DNA of 64,000 nucleotides. Origin: Kalaharituber pfeilii (lineage: Eukaryota; Ascomycota; Pezizomycetes; Pezizales; Pezizaceae). Shown here one piece after another: positions 1-10,056 of the stretch. The notes beneath the pieces are model-generated. The model had not been told where the DNA came from, did no database searches, and saw only the letters and a list, made by a program, of their open reading frames with translations. The position numbers and the translations under genes are program-made. The stretch lies in NCBI GenBank assembly GCA_015179045.1, contig WHUZ01000028.1, positions 1 to 64,000 on the forward strand. Reading direction: 5' to 3'. Numbering within the stretch: the first letter of the stretch is position 1; each line of letters starts with the position of its first letter.

Positions 1-297
1 AGAAGTCAGAAGAACCGCCCAGAAGGTTTTGAGAGGTGGAGCGACATGGGAAAGGATTGGAAAAGAAAGGCGGAGAATGGGGAGGAGTATGACGTTTTAG
101 AGAATTTCTTCGCCGGGGTCAAGTTCTATGTAGAAGGTAGGAGAGCGCGGGGTCAAGTTCTAGAAGCTAGGAGAGCGGGGCGACGGCGCGCGGGGCCATG
201 TACGTAGAGAGTTAGTTTAGCCTGTCTCCGGGCTATGAGGGCTTGCCCAGGGACCCTGCCATGGCCAAGTGCTACAAGCGGGGTTATGTGATTTTAA

Positions 298-330
<33 letters not shown>
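1..330 (+). mobile_element. 3' end of a family B LINE, cut by the window edge
   Basis: Frame 1 is open from base 1 to a TAG at 205-207. It reads PEGFERWSDMGKDW, then ENGEEYDVLENFF. This matches the C-terminus of the family B LINE ORF2 at 42508-42849 (PEGWERWEDMDEKKW, ENGEVVDVLGEFF). The 3' UTR contains GCCTGTCTCCGGGC and then the family B terminal hairpin (CCCTGC ... GCGGGG) before a poly(A) run at about 300-330. A short internal duplication (GGTCAAGTTCTA at 118 and 152) lies near the stop. The 5' part is outside the window. The family assignment rests on protein similarity and the shared 3' end; activity cannot be judged. Confidence 0.8.
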
Positions 331-332
<2 letters not shown>

Positions 333-1440
333 TTTTATAGGTCATAATCCGCGAACGCAGCTCTGTTGCAGTTTGCCGCCTACGGTCCTTGTTCCCTGCA
401 TTTCTGAATCTACAGGAATCCTCGCTGCAATGTCTTGCAGCTCCTTTGGCAAGATCTACTAGCAGAATTTATACACCACCGGCTGTATGCGGCAATATAC
501 CCTGGAGTGAGTAAGCACTTTGCATCCTCGGTTACTTACGCCTGCAGGTTTTATTAAAACAATATTTTGGCCCTGCTCCCAGGCTTAATTCATACGAGTC
601 GTAAGTTGTGGCCTCTTCTCTTCCACTCTTTGTAGTGGAGACCAACCATATCATTTGTATAAGCACATATAAACCCCTATGAAAAAGCCCTATGAGGATG
701 ATTAGCATGGCGACCTCTCAATGTTATTCGTGAGCACTGACTAAATGTTTGTCCGTGATTATTTATAAGGCTAAGTAAGGACATAATGTTATTGTTCTGC
801 ACTCACGCAGGACCTTGAAATAAGTGGATCGATGTAGGCATGGGATGTGGGCATGGGTTGTACGTACTAGTAGCTTAGCGGTCGCTTTAGATATATATAT
901 AGTTTAGTGTCACTTATCCCGGCTTCTGTCCAGTCAGAAAGTGACTGGACAGAGACATTCCGTGGAAAGAGTGGACTAGCCCTGGTAGCCGGAAGGAAGC
1001 TTGAAACCTTCTGGGCGGCAGTTTGTAAGCTGTAGGGGCTTAGAGGGCTCGCAGGACGGTTCTAAAGCCGGTGTCGGTCCCAGCGGTTTCAATGCTCAAA
1101 GCTTCAAGATCACCACTCACCACTATGCTACAGAACCACTAGTCATGAAATGTTAAACCTATGCTCCGAGTCCTGTGGGGGCCTAAGGGTCGAAATGCCA
1201 CTGGGCATAGGTGAGGGCATGGACTGCAACTCGGCGGGTGTAGTTATCGGCAGTTGGTTCTGAAGGGAGCGGAAGCTTAGCGAAGGGGCTTAAGGTGCAA
1301 AGGCGCAATCCACATAGTGGCCCTGAAAGGGGTATATAAGGCCGTCTCAGCCTGAAGAGTCAGAAACGAGACCAAGACTCACCCCGGAAGGTGACGGGGT
1401 AGACTCCACTATGGCGTGGCCATCACAAAAGAAGAAAATG
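331..1440. other. Intergenic, no gene recognised
   Basis: No open frame with recognisable content. A GTATATAAGG box at about 1331, followed by a CT/GA-rich stretch up to an ATG at 1411, looks promoter-like. However, that ATG opens only into a frame overlapping the LINE at 1441 and the product is not recognisable. It could be the remains of a promoter or of an element 5' region. Confidence 0.4.
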
Positions 1441-1444
1441 AAGG

Positions 1445-2171
1445 GTGGGGACGGTATACACGGACGGGAGCAGAATAGACGAAATCACCGGTGCAGGCAC
1501 ACACTGCCACGATTCGAGCACATCATTATACCTAGGCACACAGCCCACGATAAACGACGCGGAATTAATTGCGATGGGCGCGGCGATAACCCGGCAGGAA
1601 GGCGAGCTACTGATAGTCACAGAATCGAAGCTAGCCATAGCCCAGATGCAGAAAATCGCCAACGGAGACCCCACACACGAGGGACCCGCGCGGCTAGTGA
1701 GAGACCGCTGGGAGGAAAGAGCGGCACGGGACGACGTAGATCTGGCGATAATGTGGGTGAAATCCCACACGGGCATAGCAGGCAACACCGAGGCGGACAA
1801 AGCAGCCAAGATAGGCACCGCATTACAGCATCAAGACGAAACAATCACAGAAGCAGGCATGAGACAGCACGCGAGGTCGAAGGGCCAACGAACGCAACAG
1901 ACTAGAATTGAGCTACCACCCTCTACAGCGCTTGGGGACGAGGGTCGCCACCCTGGCCGGAATACTGGGCAACAAAGGATTACGACACTGGAAACACCAG
2001 ATCGGGAAAGCCGACAGCCCGGAGTGCGGATGGTGCGGCAAAAGCCCAGAGACTACCACCCACGTGCTCATCAAGTGCGAAGTATGGAAACGAAATGGCC
2101 AGGAGGGGAATCAGACCTCAAGAAACCCCCTAAAATCGACGGCAAAGCAGACAGACTGGCAGAATTATTAG
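1445..2171 (+). pseudogene. LINE ORF2 C-terminus: RNase H and CCHC finger, frameshifted
   Basis: The first frame (1445 to about 1910) encodes an RNase H1-like domain: VYTDGSRIDEITGAG (first catalytic Asp), ELIAMGAA (Glu), LLIVTESKLAIAQ where the usual TDS is TES, and MWVKSHTGIAGNTEADKAAK (the His-containing block and last Asp). One base later the frame shifts. It then continues from 1908 as YHPLQRLGTRVATLAGILGN and the finger CGWCGKSPETTTHVLIKC (C-x2-C-x8-H-x4-C). The Asp-to-Glu change in the second catalytic block and the frameshift indicate an inactive copy. Confidence 0.85.
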
Positions 2172-2187
2172 AATGGGCAGGACGGGA

Positions 2188-2266
2188 ATTTTTTTTTTTT
2201 TTTATTTCACGTGACCCCGCATGCAGCTGTTTGCCAAGGCAGGGCAGGAAGGGAATAAGGGATGAC
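2188..2266 (-). mobile_element. Tail-only family B insertion with target duplication
   Basis: A poly(T) run is followed by the reverse complement of the family B hairpin (CACGTGACCCCGCATGCAG, then TTTGCCAAGGCAGGGC) and a few more bases. It is flanked by TGGGCAGGACGGGA (2174-2187) and TGGGCAGCACGGGA (2267-2280), a 14-bp duplication with one mismatch. It sits in the last codons and 3' UTR of the LINE around it. Confidence 0.8.
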
Positions 2267-2385
2267 TGGGCAGCACGGGAGCTTTTCCTTTCCCTTTTCT
2301 TTCCCCTCTTTCTATGTAACTAAGAGACCTCGCCATAGCCTACAAGGCGGCATGCGAGTAATGAAATAAAACAAAAAAAAAAAAG

Positions 2386-3179
2386 GTCTGGCTGTATGTT
2401 CCGGTCCGCTCTTGAACGGCAATACGGGCCCGGTCCTCTGATGAATGTAACTTTTTTGCGCTCGTAGAATGTTTTCTACATTAATCATAGAGTTTTTACA
2501 GTATCAGTGATTTTCATTCGCTGCTATCGTTCATGCATTTTCTTTTCCGCACTAGCATAACCCCGCATAGAAGCTGCAAACAGTTGCAATGGCCCCCTTA
2601 TAGCCAATATTGCCATTTTCTGCTTCGCTGCTCATGTATCTACTGTTTTCTAAACAAATACACACTCCGTAGGATGAGACAGTCCTGTGCTCCGCCAAGA
2701 AGGTACATATTCCCTAAACAGTATATATCACAAGTGGGTCGAAAAGGGAGTTGCCGTATTAATTCGCGCAAAAGACAGTACTATCCAGTAGGACGGTATC
2801 CGTTTGTAACAAAGGAAAAATATGAAGCAAATTCCCGGTATACTGGTCCCTGCAATAGGCTGGTAGCCTGTACGCGGGGCTACATTCAAAAGGAAAAAAA
2901 TTAAACCATCAACCACCACGAACTTGGGGGTTTATGTTTGACTCGTAATTGAATTCGGGCAATACTTTATTAGCATTTTCGAGTTATTAAATTACAATAG
3001 TGACAATTCACAGAGCATGATATACATCTTCAAAAATTCACAGCGAGAACCAGTGGGATGTGGTCTGTCTAAAGTTACAGTTCGGTAAGAACTGGTCCTC
3101 TGTAGCTCCTACTATAGTGAACTAAGCGATGCTATTGCTGCCACCTGGCTACTAACTCAATTTTACATGTGCAGTTAAC
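2386..3179. other. Intergenic with a decayed family C tail
   Basis: No gene recognised. At about 2849-2901 on the plus strand lies a degenerate family C LINE 3' end: GGTCCCTGCAATAGGCTGG, then TAGCCTGTACGCGGGG, then an A-rich stretch. It matches the reverse complement of 9391-9440. The rest is moderately AT-rich and forms the downstream region of the minus-strand gene that ends at 3180. Confidence 0.5.
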
Positions 3180-4030
3180 TTAGGTAAGGGTAAGCGAGAA
3201 GTCATCTTGGACGAACGACCTTGCTGCCCCTCCCCCATTCGAAGTCACCACAACCCTCAACGCACTACGCGAGCTCCGTGCAACAACTGTCCCCGTAACT
3301 GTTACCCAGGCCCCGGTGATCAATGACTCCGTCTTTAAGAAGAGGACATTATCCATGTAGTAATCAACGTAAGCGCTTCCGGTTCCTTTCCACATCTGAA
3401 TCTCTGCCTTGAACGCGTAGGCACGACCTGGACAGAGGTTGTGAACTATTTGATTGAAGCTTCGGGTTTGGCCTGGGCCAGTAAACTCAGTAAGCATTAC
3501 ATGGCGGTCGGCACCCCCATCAGGGTTCGTGAGCTCGGCCCTGGCGCCATCGGGGGAATACCAGGACGGGCAGGAGTTCTCGAACCCAGGATTCACAATA
3601 CGGTTATCACTTGGGCAGGCCCATACGGGGGTCTCCACAGCAGTGATGGTTGTTGTTGAGGTAGTGGTCACGGGAACTTTAATCGTGCTGACGCTTGTAA
3701 TGATGATAGTGTCGGTGACAGTTATAGGAACTGTCACCGTGGTACTCTCAGTGATTACAGTCGTTACGGGAATTCTAGTTGTAACTGTAGTCGTAACGAT
3801 TGTTCCCCCAATTGGCCGAATCTCCCAGAAACAGGTCCCGTCATAAGGGAGACAATAGCAACACTCGAGATTTCTACAAGTGGAGAGCTTGTACATTAGC
3901 TGACACAGTCATAAGCTGCATTGACATGTATGAAGATATATGTGGTCACCTACGTTTGTGCTTGGACAACGTTCACTAGAAGTCCCAAGGCATATATTGC
4001 CAGCATACAGAAGGGAGACAGAGAAAGCAT
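3180..4030 (-). CDS. Secreted Thr-rich protein with carbohydrate-binding-like C-terminal module
   Basis: My model has exon 1 at 4030-3954, an 80-bp intron at 3953-3874 (GTAGGT ... TTGTAG) and exon 2 at 3873-3180. The 771 nt join in phase to give 256 aa. Exon 1 supplies a signal peptide (MLSLSPFCMLAIYALGLLVN, then VVQA), which the exon 2 ORF alone lacks. Next come a short Cys-rich segment (NLECCYCLPYDGTCFW) and a Thr/Val-rich stretch of about 60 residues, probably O-glycosylated. The last 140 residues (from VWACPSDNRIVNPGFE to DDFSLTLT) have the NPGFE ... W start and DDFSL end typical of CBM_4_9 / galactose-binding-like beta-sandwiches of fungal secreted proteins. No catalytic domain is seen. 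A cell-surface or wall role is inferred. The alternative is the single-exon 238-aa ORF starting at 3896. Confidence 0.75.
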
Positions 4031-4300
4031 TGGTGCGAAACTGTGCTTGAATGACTGCAACCAAGTGTAGGAATTGTCACGAGGATCGGATTTCACACCA
4101 GGAATGGAGGTAAGCAACGGTTGAGCAAACTACCTGAAGATAGACGGATACCTAGGTTGCTTTATGTTAGAACCGTGAGCCAGGGCCCAGTGAATGCACT
4201 TGAGGGTCAGGACCCTTTTCATCATAGTCTTGCATGGTCCTATGACCTCTGAAAGTCCGTGACGCTCACAATCAAAGATTGTTTGTGATACTTGCACCTT

Positions 4301-4358
4301 GTTTTTTTCTTTTTTTTTTATTTCATTACTCGCATGCCGCCCTATGGGCTATGGCGAG
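4301..4358 (-). mobile_element. Tail-only family A insertion
   Basis: A T-rich run followed by the reverse-complemented family A hairpin (ACTCGCATGCCGCCC, then TATGGGCTATGGCGAG) and nothing else. It is flanked by GCACCTT at 4294-4300 and 4359-4365. The unit is about 58 bp, half of it poly(T). Confidence 0.75.
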
Positions 4359-4613
4359 GCACCTTTGATTTGTCAATGAGGCACTAACATGTACGCAATA
4401 TCCTGCTTCAATCAAAATCCCTTGCAAGGCTAAGAACAAGTTGCAATCCTTGTCAACGGCAAGCGTGCATCGTCAGCCAGCAAAAGCTAAAATCTGAATA
4501 GACTGAAGGAAATCATCCATGGGACGAGCTGATGTACTATAAATTAGCGCCTGGGCAGAGAAAGATGCAGAACGTAAGTGCCGGCAGGGTGGAATTGATT
4601 TAACCTTGTCATC

Positions 4614-4730
4614 ATGAATCGCACTCGTGCTTTGAATGGGATAACCTTAGCTTTCCTTCTTACTGCTCAATCCGTAATATCCACAGGTGCTCTGTTGTAC
4701 CCTTGCGTACACACGTGCAGACAAACTTAA
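4614..4730 (+). CDS. Candidate first exon of a small secreted protein
   Basis: The ATG at 4614 opens 38 codons (MNRTRALNGITLAFLLTAQS, then VISTGALLYPCVHTCRQT) ending in TAA. The N-terminus has signal-peptide character. A TATA-like ACTATAAATTAG lies at about 4537, 75 bp upstream. Several Cys-rich short stretches follow in other frames (for example YCKACKEAFSCRCS near 5221-5262), which could be later exons of a small cysteine-rich protein. I could not build a complete spliced model and recognise no family. It may equally be chance. Confidence 0.25.
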   Translation: MNRTRALNGITLAFLLTAQSVISTGALLYPCVHTCRQT

Positions 4731-6149
4731 GTTAGAAAACACAAAAACTTTAGTCCTTGTTAGAATACAGATACGGTGTCATCGTTCTCCTAGAACAACA
4801 ATGCTGTTCAGAAATCTCTCGAACTCGACAGAGGTCAAATGCTTTCAAGACGTCCCCATGACCCCTGTCATATAGTCTTTGTCCAATGTCGCATGCTGCC
4901 AGCGGAGGGCTTGAGTTCCGTTTTCTGTATCCACAATTCGTGATCATTAAAATACGGCCCATCGCAAAGTCGTTGACATTAATTGCAGTTGCATGTAGGG
5001 CTAGGAGAAATCTCATTGGTTAATATTGTCCAATATTGTCACATAGTCCTATATTATGTTGTCTACGTAGATTTAACGATGTCATTGGTGCAAGCAGCCT
5101 CTTTGGTGCGACAAGGTTGGAATACGGTGTGCACGCTGACTGAACACTACATTTTCAGCCTCACCATCTGCATAAGCTGCACGCACCCTTGCACCTACCA
5201 CTACGAGGTACTAATTCCTATTGCAAGGCGTGCAAGGAAGCTTTCAGCTGTCGCTGCAGCCTGCAGAACAATCCATATATGACGCATACGAGTTCATTGT
5301 GGAACGAAGCTTGTAATTGAATGCACATCCTGTTGCTGTATGTCCGCTGCTAAATCCGAACCGGCAATGTCTTACAATTCCAGAACATCAGTTTGGACCT
5401 TCAGAGTTTATATCAGGAAGGGTGTATGCATTAACTATAGGACAGGTAAAGTTATATAAGACACAATTCATATACAGAGTGCTTGAACTTCCTTGGTCAA
5501 GGATTTCTGTGCTCCATTACTTGGTTCGAAGCTACAAAGAGGACATAGAAAAGCTCGGGGCAAAACAAACTGGTGCCAAAAGAGGGGAGACGTCCATGTA
5601 ATCGGGAAAGATTCCAATTGCCTGTAACACCATATGAAGTCCATCATATCCTCACCAATCATGTCTATGCCCAAAATACTCTGTTTGAATTGAATTGTCT
5701 ATCGTATCTCAATTAAAGCTCGTCATTCCCAGCAACACATTCACTCAATCCTCACATCCACACCAAGGCCTACCCACACAGTCATAGCTGTATACAAATG
5801 TAATTATTTTTCTTTTTCTGATTTTTAAAGCCCATCGTATCTTACATGCATATCCATATAGTTTGTGTTCAGTCGCCAAAATAGCCGGTATGTAAATTAA
5901 ACTCTATTTTGACGATCAGCCCATCTGCCGCTGCGTACTATGTATTACGGATATGTTCGCTGGAGCCAGGTGTGAGGTTGTATGTGGGGACGATCAGCCC
6001 ATCTGTCGCTGGGTGGTATCCGTAACGCATACGATAGCTCTTGTTAAACCGGCCTTCGCAGCATTACCCACACCATTTTCACAGAACCTGAGTGGGGGAC
6101 ACGTCTTGCCACATTCAGCAATACGCCGGCGCCGCAACCCATCAGCTTC
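4731..6149. other. Intergenic, no gene recognised
   Basis: Only short open frames with no domain or codon pattern I recognise. A direct repeat of about 17 bp (GACGATCAGCCCATCTG at about 5913 and 5989) is present. The Cys-rich frames near 5160-5320 are discussed with the candidate exon at 4614. Confidence 0.4.
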
Positions 6150-6206
6150 CCTGCCATAGCGAACAGCTGCAAGTGGTGTTATGTGATATTAAAAAAAAAC
6201 AAAAAA
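6150..6206 (+). mobile_element. Tail-only family B insertion
   Basis: The sequence is CCTGCCATAGCGAACAGCTG, then CAAGTGGTGTTATGTGA, then an A-rich tail. It is flanked by AACCCATCAGCTTC (6136-6149) and AACCAATCAGCTTC (6207-6220), a 14-bp duplication with one mismatch. Nothing of the LINE body remains. Confidence 0.85.
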
Positions 6207-6940
6207 AACCAATCAGCTTCTAAACACGTACTAGGATAATGGTTTATTACTCTCCATTACTCTATTACTTCGTTGACACGAATACTCCCTTGTAGCACGT
6301 GGCAATGGCTGGCTCCGCAATTGCTTTCTTGCGATCCTTGAAATCTCATCAGATTAGGCAGGAGACAACGGCAACCAAAGGTTCCGTCTCTACTTTATAT
6401 TGCCGAAAGCGATTCTTGCAATGCCGGTAATTTTTAATGAATCTGTATTGCAACATGGATGTAGATGAACCTAGCAGTAATTTATGATTCTTGAGCCTCT
6501 TGAATACTAACAGAGAAACGAATAAATAAATAAGAAAAAAGGTGGTGAGAAAGAAAATTAAATCACGACATCCTCAAAGCCCTGCGGGTCGCCTGGGTGC
6601 TTCGTGCTTGTATCACGTGGCTCCGGTTGCAGCTGTTCGCCATGACCGGGCGATCCTAAGACGACAGCTTCCTGCAATAATTTGAGTAAGTACCATAACT
6701 GTCTGGGCATCCATGACAAGTTCTTGTGCTACCCGGCCACCCCAGTAAGATAGATTATACATGGGTGCTGTTCAATAATACGCAGCTCATACTCTACTCA
6801 CACGAGAGCAGGGAGAGATGTATTTATTATATGACACTTACATCACATGGACGGCGAATGCATGGTAGTATATCATATTGTGGAATACCAGCTATCCTCG
6901 TGGGTGAACGATGAGTATTTTATTAGACGTCTAGCAAAAG
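6207..6940. other. Intergenic with a degenerate family B tail on the minus strand
   Basis: At about 6612-6650 the plus strand reads ATCACGTGGCTCCGG, then TTGCAGCTGTTCGCCATGAC. This is the reverse complement of a decayed family B 3' hairpin without a clear poly(T). No gene is recognised elsewhere in the interval. Confidence 0.5.
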
Positions 6941-7028
6941 TTAACCCTGCAGACATTCACATAGACCCTGCTATGGCGAACAGCTGCAAGCGCGGTTATG
7001 TGATATTGATAAAAAGGGAAAAAAAAAG
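6941..7028 (+). mobile_element. Family B 3' tail, short insertion
   Basis: GACCCTGCTATGGCGAAC, then AGCTGCAAGCGCGGTTATGT, then an A-rich tail ending near 7027. AAAAGTTAA before it and AAAGGTTATAA after it may be a worn target duplication, which would put the 5' joint at about 6953. The duplication is less clear than at other copies. Confidence 0.6.
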
Positions 7029-8376
7029 GTTATAATGGATGAGGACGAAGAATAATGGAACTGCTATACCCGCCCCAAGTACACTCCTCCAGCGCTGAAA
7101 AATGATGCATTTTTGTCACCCAACGGGCACGGCGCACCCACTGAGCAAGAGAGCTCCTAGCTAGTGTCAGGAGCTCAATGTATTTACTGTATTGAATACG
7201 GGTGTCCATTTGCTTGGATAACCTTCTTATAAGTGAGAAATGCTGATTGAGGTAACTGGTTGCAAGTGGCAAATGCGAGATTACTTGTTCCTTGACAACT
7301 GCACTCATAGCTAAAGCCAGTAGCCACTTTGATGCTGTTCAGTAGCAATGATTGTTGTGTTGATGAATGGCGAAGCGGGATAGATGACGATAGCTCATCG
7401 ACCTCGAGCCGGGCTGTCGATTTCAGTGAGGTCAATGACGGCAAAGCATGTAACTGTCAGTATCAGCTGTGCAATTTAAACTGGCCGCAAAGTCAGGATG
7501 GTCGTTCCACAACAGCGTAGATCTATTTCTCCCTATTCTTCTACCTTGTACCATAAGAATGTTGGATAACGAGCAAGCTGGTATTAGTCTCTCTTCAGTT
7601 CATTCTTGCCTTGAGGCGATCATGAGCCTTGGGGCTGGTCCACATCGGGAGTACCTATTCTCGGGCAGATCTCATATTACATCCTCATTACAGATTGAGT
7701 AAGCACTGGCATTACCGCAATTGCTGGTGCCAGTGGGATATGGTCATGGGTTCACCAAATTGCGATATCACGTATGCCTTTCCTGGCGAAAAATTGGTGG
7801 TGGGCCTCGTCGCAGGATAACCAAGTTCCGCAGGCTCTGGTAGCGTTCAGTGTAGGTGGCCAGTTCTAGAGGAACGTTGGCATAGAGTGGGTGCATTGTA
7901 CGCCAGATGTAGCAGCAGATGTGGGGAGGTCTTGGCAGGGAATTCTTGTACCAGTCCGGGGTGAGCAGCCACTCACTCACTCGCGGCGCAAGCGCGCATG
8001 CACAATCTGGCGTCCAGCCGAGACTAAAATACTTAGTGAAGCTAAGGCAACGTTTGCCTCATAGTCAAACCTCCATTGTGTGCGATTGCGAGACACAGGC
8101 AATAACTACACACCTCACACTTGGGACGAGAACAGGAATCCCTACCGGTACTTGATGAACTGCAAGGAGAATTGTGTCCATACAATTGTTTCTCTTGGCA
8201 GCCCACCCAGCTACTGCTTTTGCGACCCACTTCATCTCCTTATGACCACTTTCCTTCACCCAAATCAGAACATACCTTCCCTCAAGTCTCATACCAAGCC
8301 CCTAGCCTTCCCCCGCCCTCCCACTATGTATTATCCTTTTCCAGTAATCTTTCCTCCCACCCACCCCCAGATGTGC
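7029..8376. other. Intergenic, no gene recognised
   Basis: Several short open frames on both strands overlap one another. None shows a domain, signal peptide or splice structure that I can support. Confidence 0.4.
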
Positions 8377-8646
8377 TTCTTCCGGGCATGAGCCACCGAC
8401 AACAGCCTCCACAGAACGAGTTTTTGGAGCGACTTTGCAACTACAACAGGATTACTCACGAACCTTACTTGGATCAATAGCTTTCAGTGCACTGATTCTG
8501 TTGATCCAATTTTTATCCGAAAACTTGGTTTTGCCACGTCGGCCATACGCGACGCGCCTCCTCCACACACAACGTGACTTACCTACAACCACTCACTCAC
8601 TGATCAGACCCAAATCTCCACCTGACGACGAATAGGAAAAGACAAA

Positions 8647-9903
8647 ATGCCGAAGGGCAAGATGACGAGAACTGCCTCCCCTCTGCCACAACTGCCCCCC
8701 CTCGCAAGTTCTCCGCTGGGACGATATAGAGATACTAAAATGGGACACTATAAAGAAAAGGTTGGACAATACGGGCATTGGCTGGGGCCCGGTGATAGTC
8801 TCAAGGTGGAAACATAGCGCCCGAAGCATCGACCCTCCACCGAAGGGAGCGCGTCTGCTAATAAAGTTTGATGATAATCTGCATATGACCGTGGCCGGAA
8901 CGTTACCAAACGATCCTCTCCCAACATGGTTGGTACCAGAGCTACCACCACTGCCACTACCACCTCCGCCACCGCCGTCACAACAGACTCTGGGGTTCAG
9001 CCCCGTCACGTGCATAGAGACCCAACCGGCGGAGAACACCAGTGAGACAACATCCCCGACCAAGAAAAGGAAAGGGAAGCAGCCGTCAGCACAAGTCCCT
9101 TACGAAATCAAGCGACGACTGGATCAAAAAGAGGTGAAGAAAATTGCAAACTCGCCTCCGGTCGAGACCCCGTTGACGTCCACAGGCAGTACCCCCGTCG
9201 CCACCACCACCTCAATGAAGTCCCTAACCCTGACACCGACACCAACACCCCCAACCCCGACACCGACAACGAGACTCCCGACACCAACACCAGACTCCAC
9301 TCCAAGACAAAGACCCAAGACCAGTAAGCCCTCCGCCCCCTCACTAAACACCGACACTACCACATCAACATTCGGCGTCGTAGTACACAGTTTTTTTTTT
9401 ATTCACGTAACCCCGCATACAGGCTATCAGCCTATGGCAGGGACCCATATACCCGGGCCAGGTTTGGAACACCTAACTACGGAATCTACATGCACATCTT
9501 GAGCACTCAGTGCTCTCCGTCCCCGGCTACCCCAGATCGAGGCAGGCAAACCAGTACTCGACCGGGTCGCCCTCCACACCTTCTTGCTTCCACCCTTTCT
9601 CCTCTAGGTCCTCCCAGGACTGCAAGGTGACATGCGCCCCATCGTTGTCCTTCCTCTAGTACACAGTATCGCATTGAGGAAAGACTTGGGGAAGGTGCAG
9701 AAGTGGCTGGAGTCCGGGAACAAAGGATTAGGCAAGACCGTTGGGATACGGTAGCTGAGAAGAAAGACCGCGCTGATTGAAGAAGGCAAGAAGACCAGCT
9801 CGGTCGTGGTGTACTTGGAGGCAGCTACGGATATAGACAGAGTCAGGCTAGGAGGGAAATTGTTGAGGACCACTCAATACGAGCCGGACAGGCGGAGGAA
9901 ATA
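8647..9903 (+). pseudogene. ORF1-like protein of the ORF1-only element, broken
   Basis: The protein starts MPKGKMTRTASP. A frameshift in the Pro-rich start is followed by a conserved N-terminal block (KWDTIKKRLDNTGIGW, then ARLLIKFDDNLHMTVAG and DPLPTWL). Next come a basic nuclear-signal-like KKRKGKQPS, the block VPYEIKRRLDQKEVKKIA, a Thr/Pro-rich linker (TPTPTPPTPTPT) and a conserved C-terminal domain. The family C insertion splits that domain between VVVHS and GIALRKDLGKVQKWLE, and one in-frame stop follows (GIR*LRRK). No zinc knuckle is seen. The function is presumably nucleic-acid binding, as for LINE ORF1 proteins, but the fold is not one I recognise. Confidence 0.75.
9391..9657 (-). mobile_element. 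Family C LINE 3' fragment nested in the ORF1-only element
   Basis: A poly(T) run is followed by the reverse complement of the family C hairpin, whose inner stem is AGGCT-GAT-AGCCT. The duplication AGTACACAG occurs at 9382-9390 and 9658-9666. Read on the minus strand, the body ends an ORF with TLQSWEDLEEKGWKQEGVEG, then DPVEYWFACLDLG and a stop. This suggests the C-terminus of a third LINE family. The same ending is present at 34430-34571. Confidence 0.8.
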
Positions 9904-10056
9904 GGCTGTATTGACTCGGATTTACATTCTACCCACACCACGCGCGAGTATCGCGGGCACCACATCTATTTAGTGACTGTTATTCCTTTCTTCCTTTAAT
10001 AAAGACCTCGCCATAGCCCATAGGGCAGCAAGCGAGTAATAATATAAAAAAAAAAA

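Larger units (their letters stand above)
1441..2385 (+). mobile_element. 5'-truncated family A LINE (RNase H to poly(A))
   Basis: The fragment starts abruptly within the RNase H domain and runs to the family A hairpin at about 2325-2360 and an A-rich tail. The tail hairpin reads CCTCGCCATAGCC ... GGCATGCGAG. It is interrupted by a short family B insertion at 2188-2266. I found no convincing target-site duplication; the 5' joint near 1440 is inferred from an in-frame stop just upstream of the conserved sequence. Confidence 0.85.
8389..10056 (+). mobile_element. Full-length ORF1-only retroposon (HAL1-like), copy 1
   Basis: The element is flanked by TTCTTCCGGGCA (8377-8388) and TTCTTTCGGGCA (10057-10068), which fixes both ends. 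It has a 5' leader of about 250 bp, an ATG at 8647 (MPKGK), an ORF1-like frame to 9903, a 3' UTR with a conserved GCGGG-type hairpin, the family A terminal hairpin and poly(A). There is no endonuclease, reverse transcriptase or RNase H. A family C fragment (9391-9657) interrupts it. The leader matches that of the element at 46471 (for example CTTTCAGTGCACTGA against CTCTCAGTGCGCTGA), which supports a real 5' end. Confidence 0.85.
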
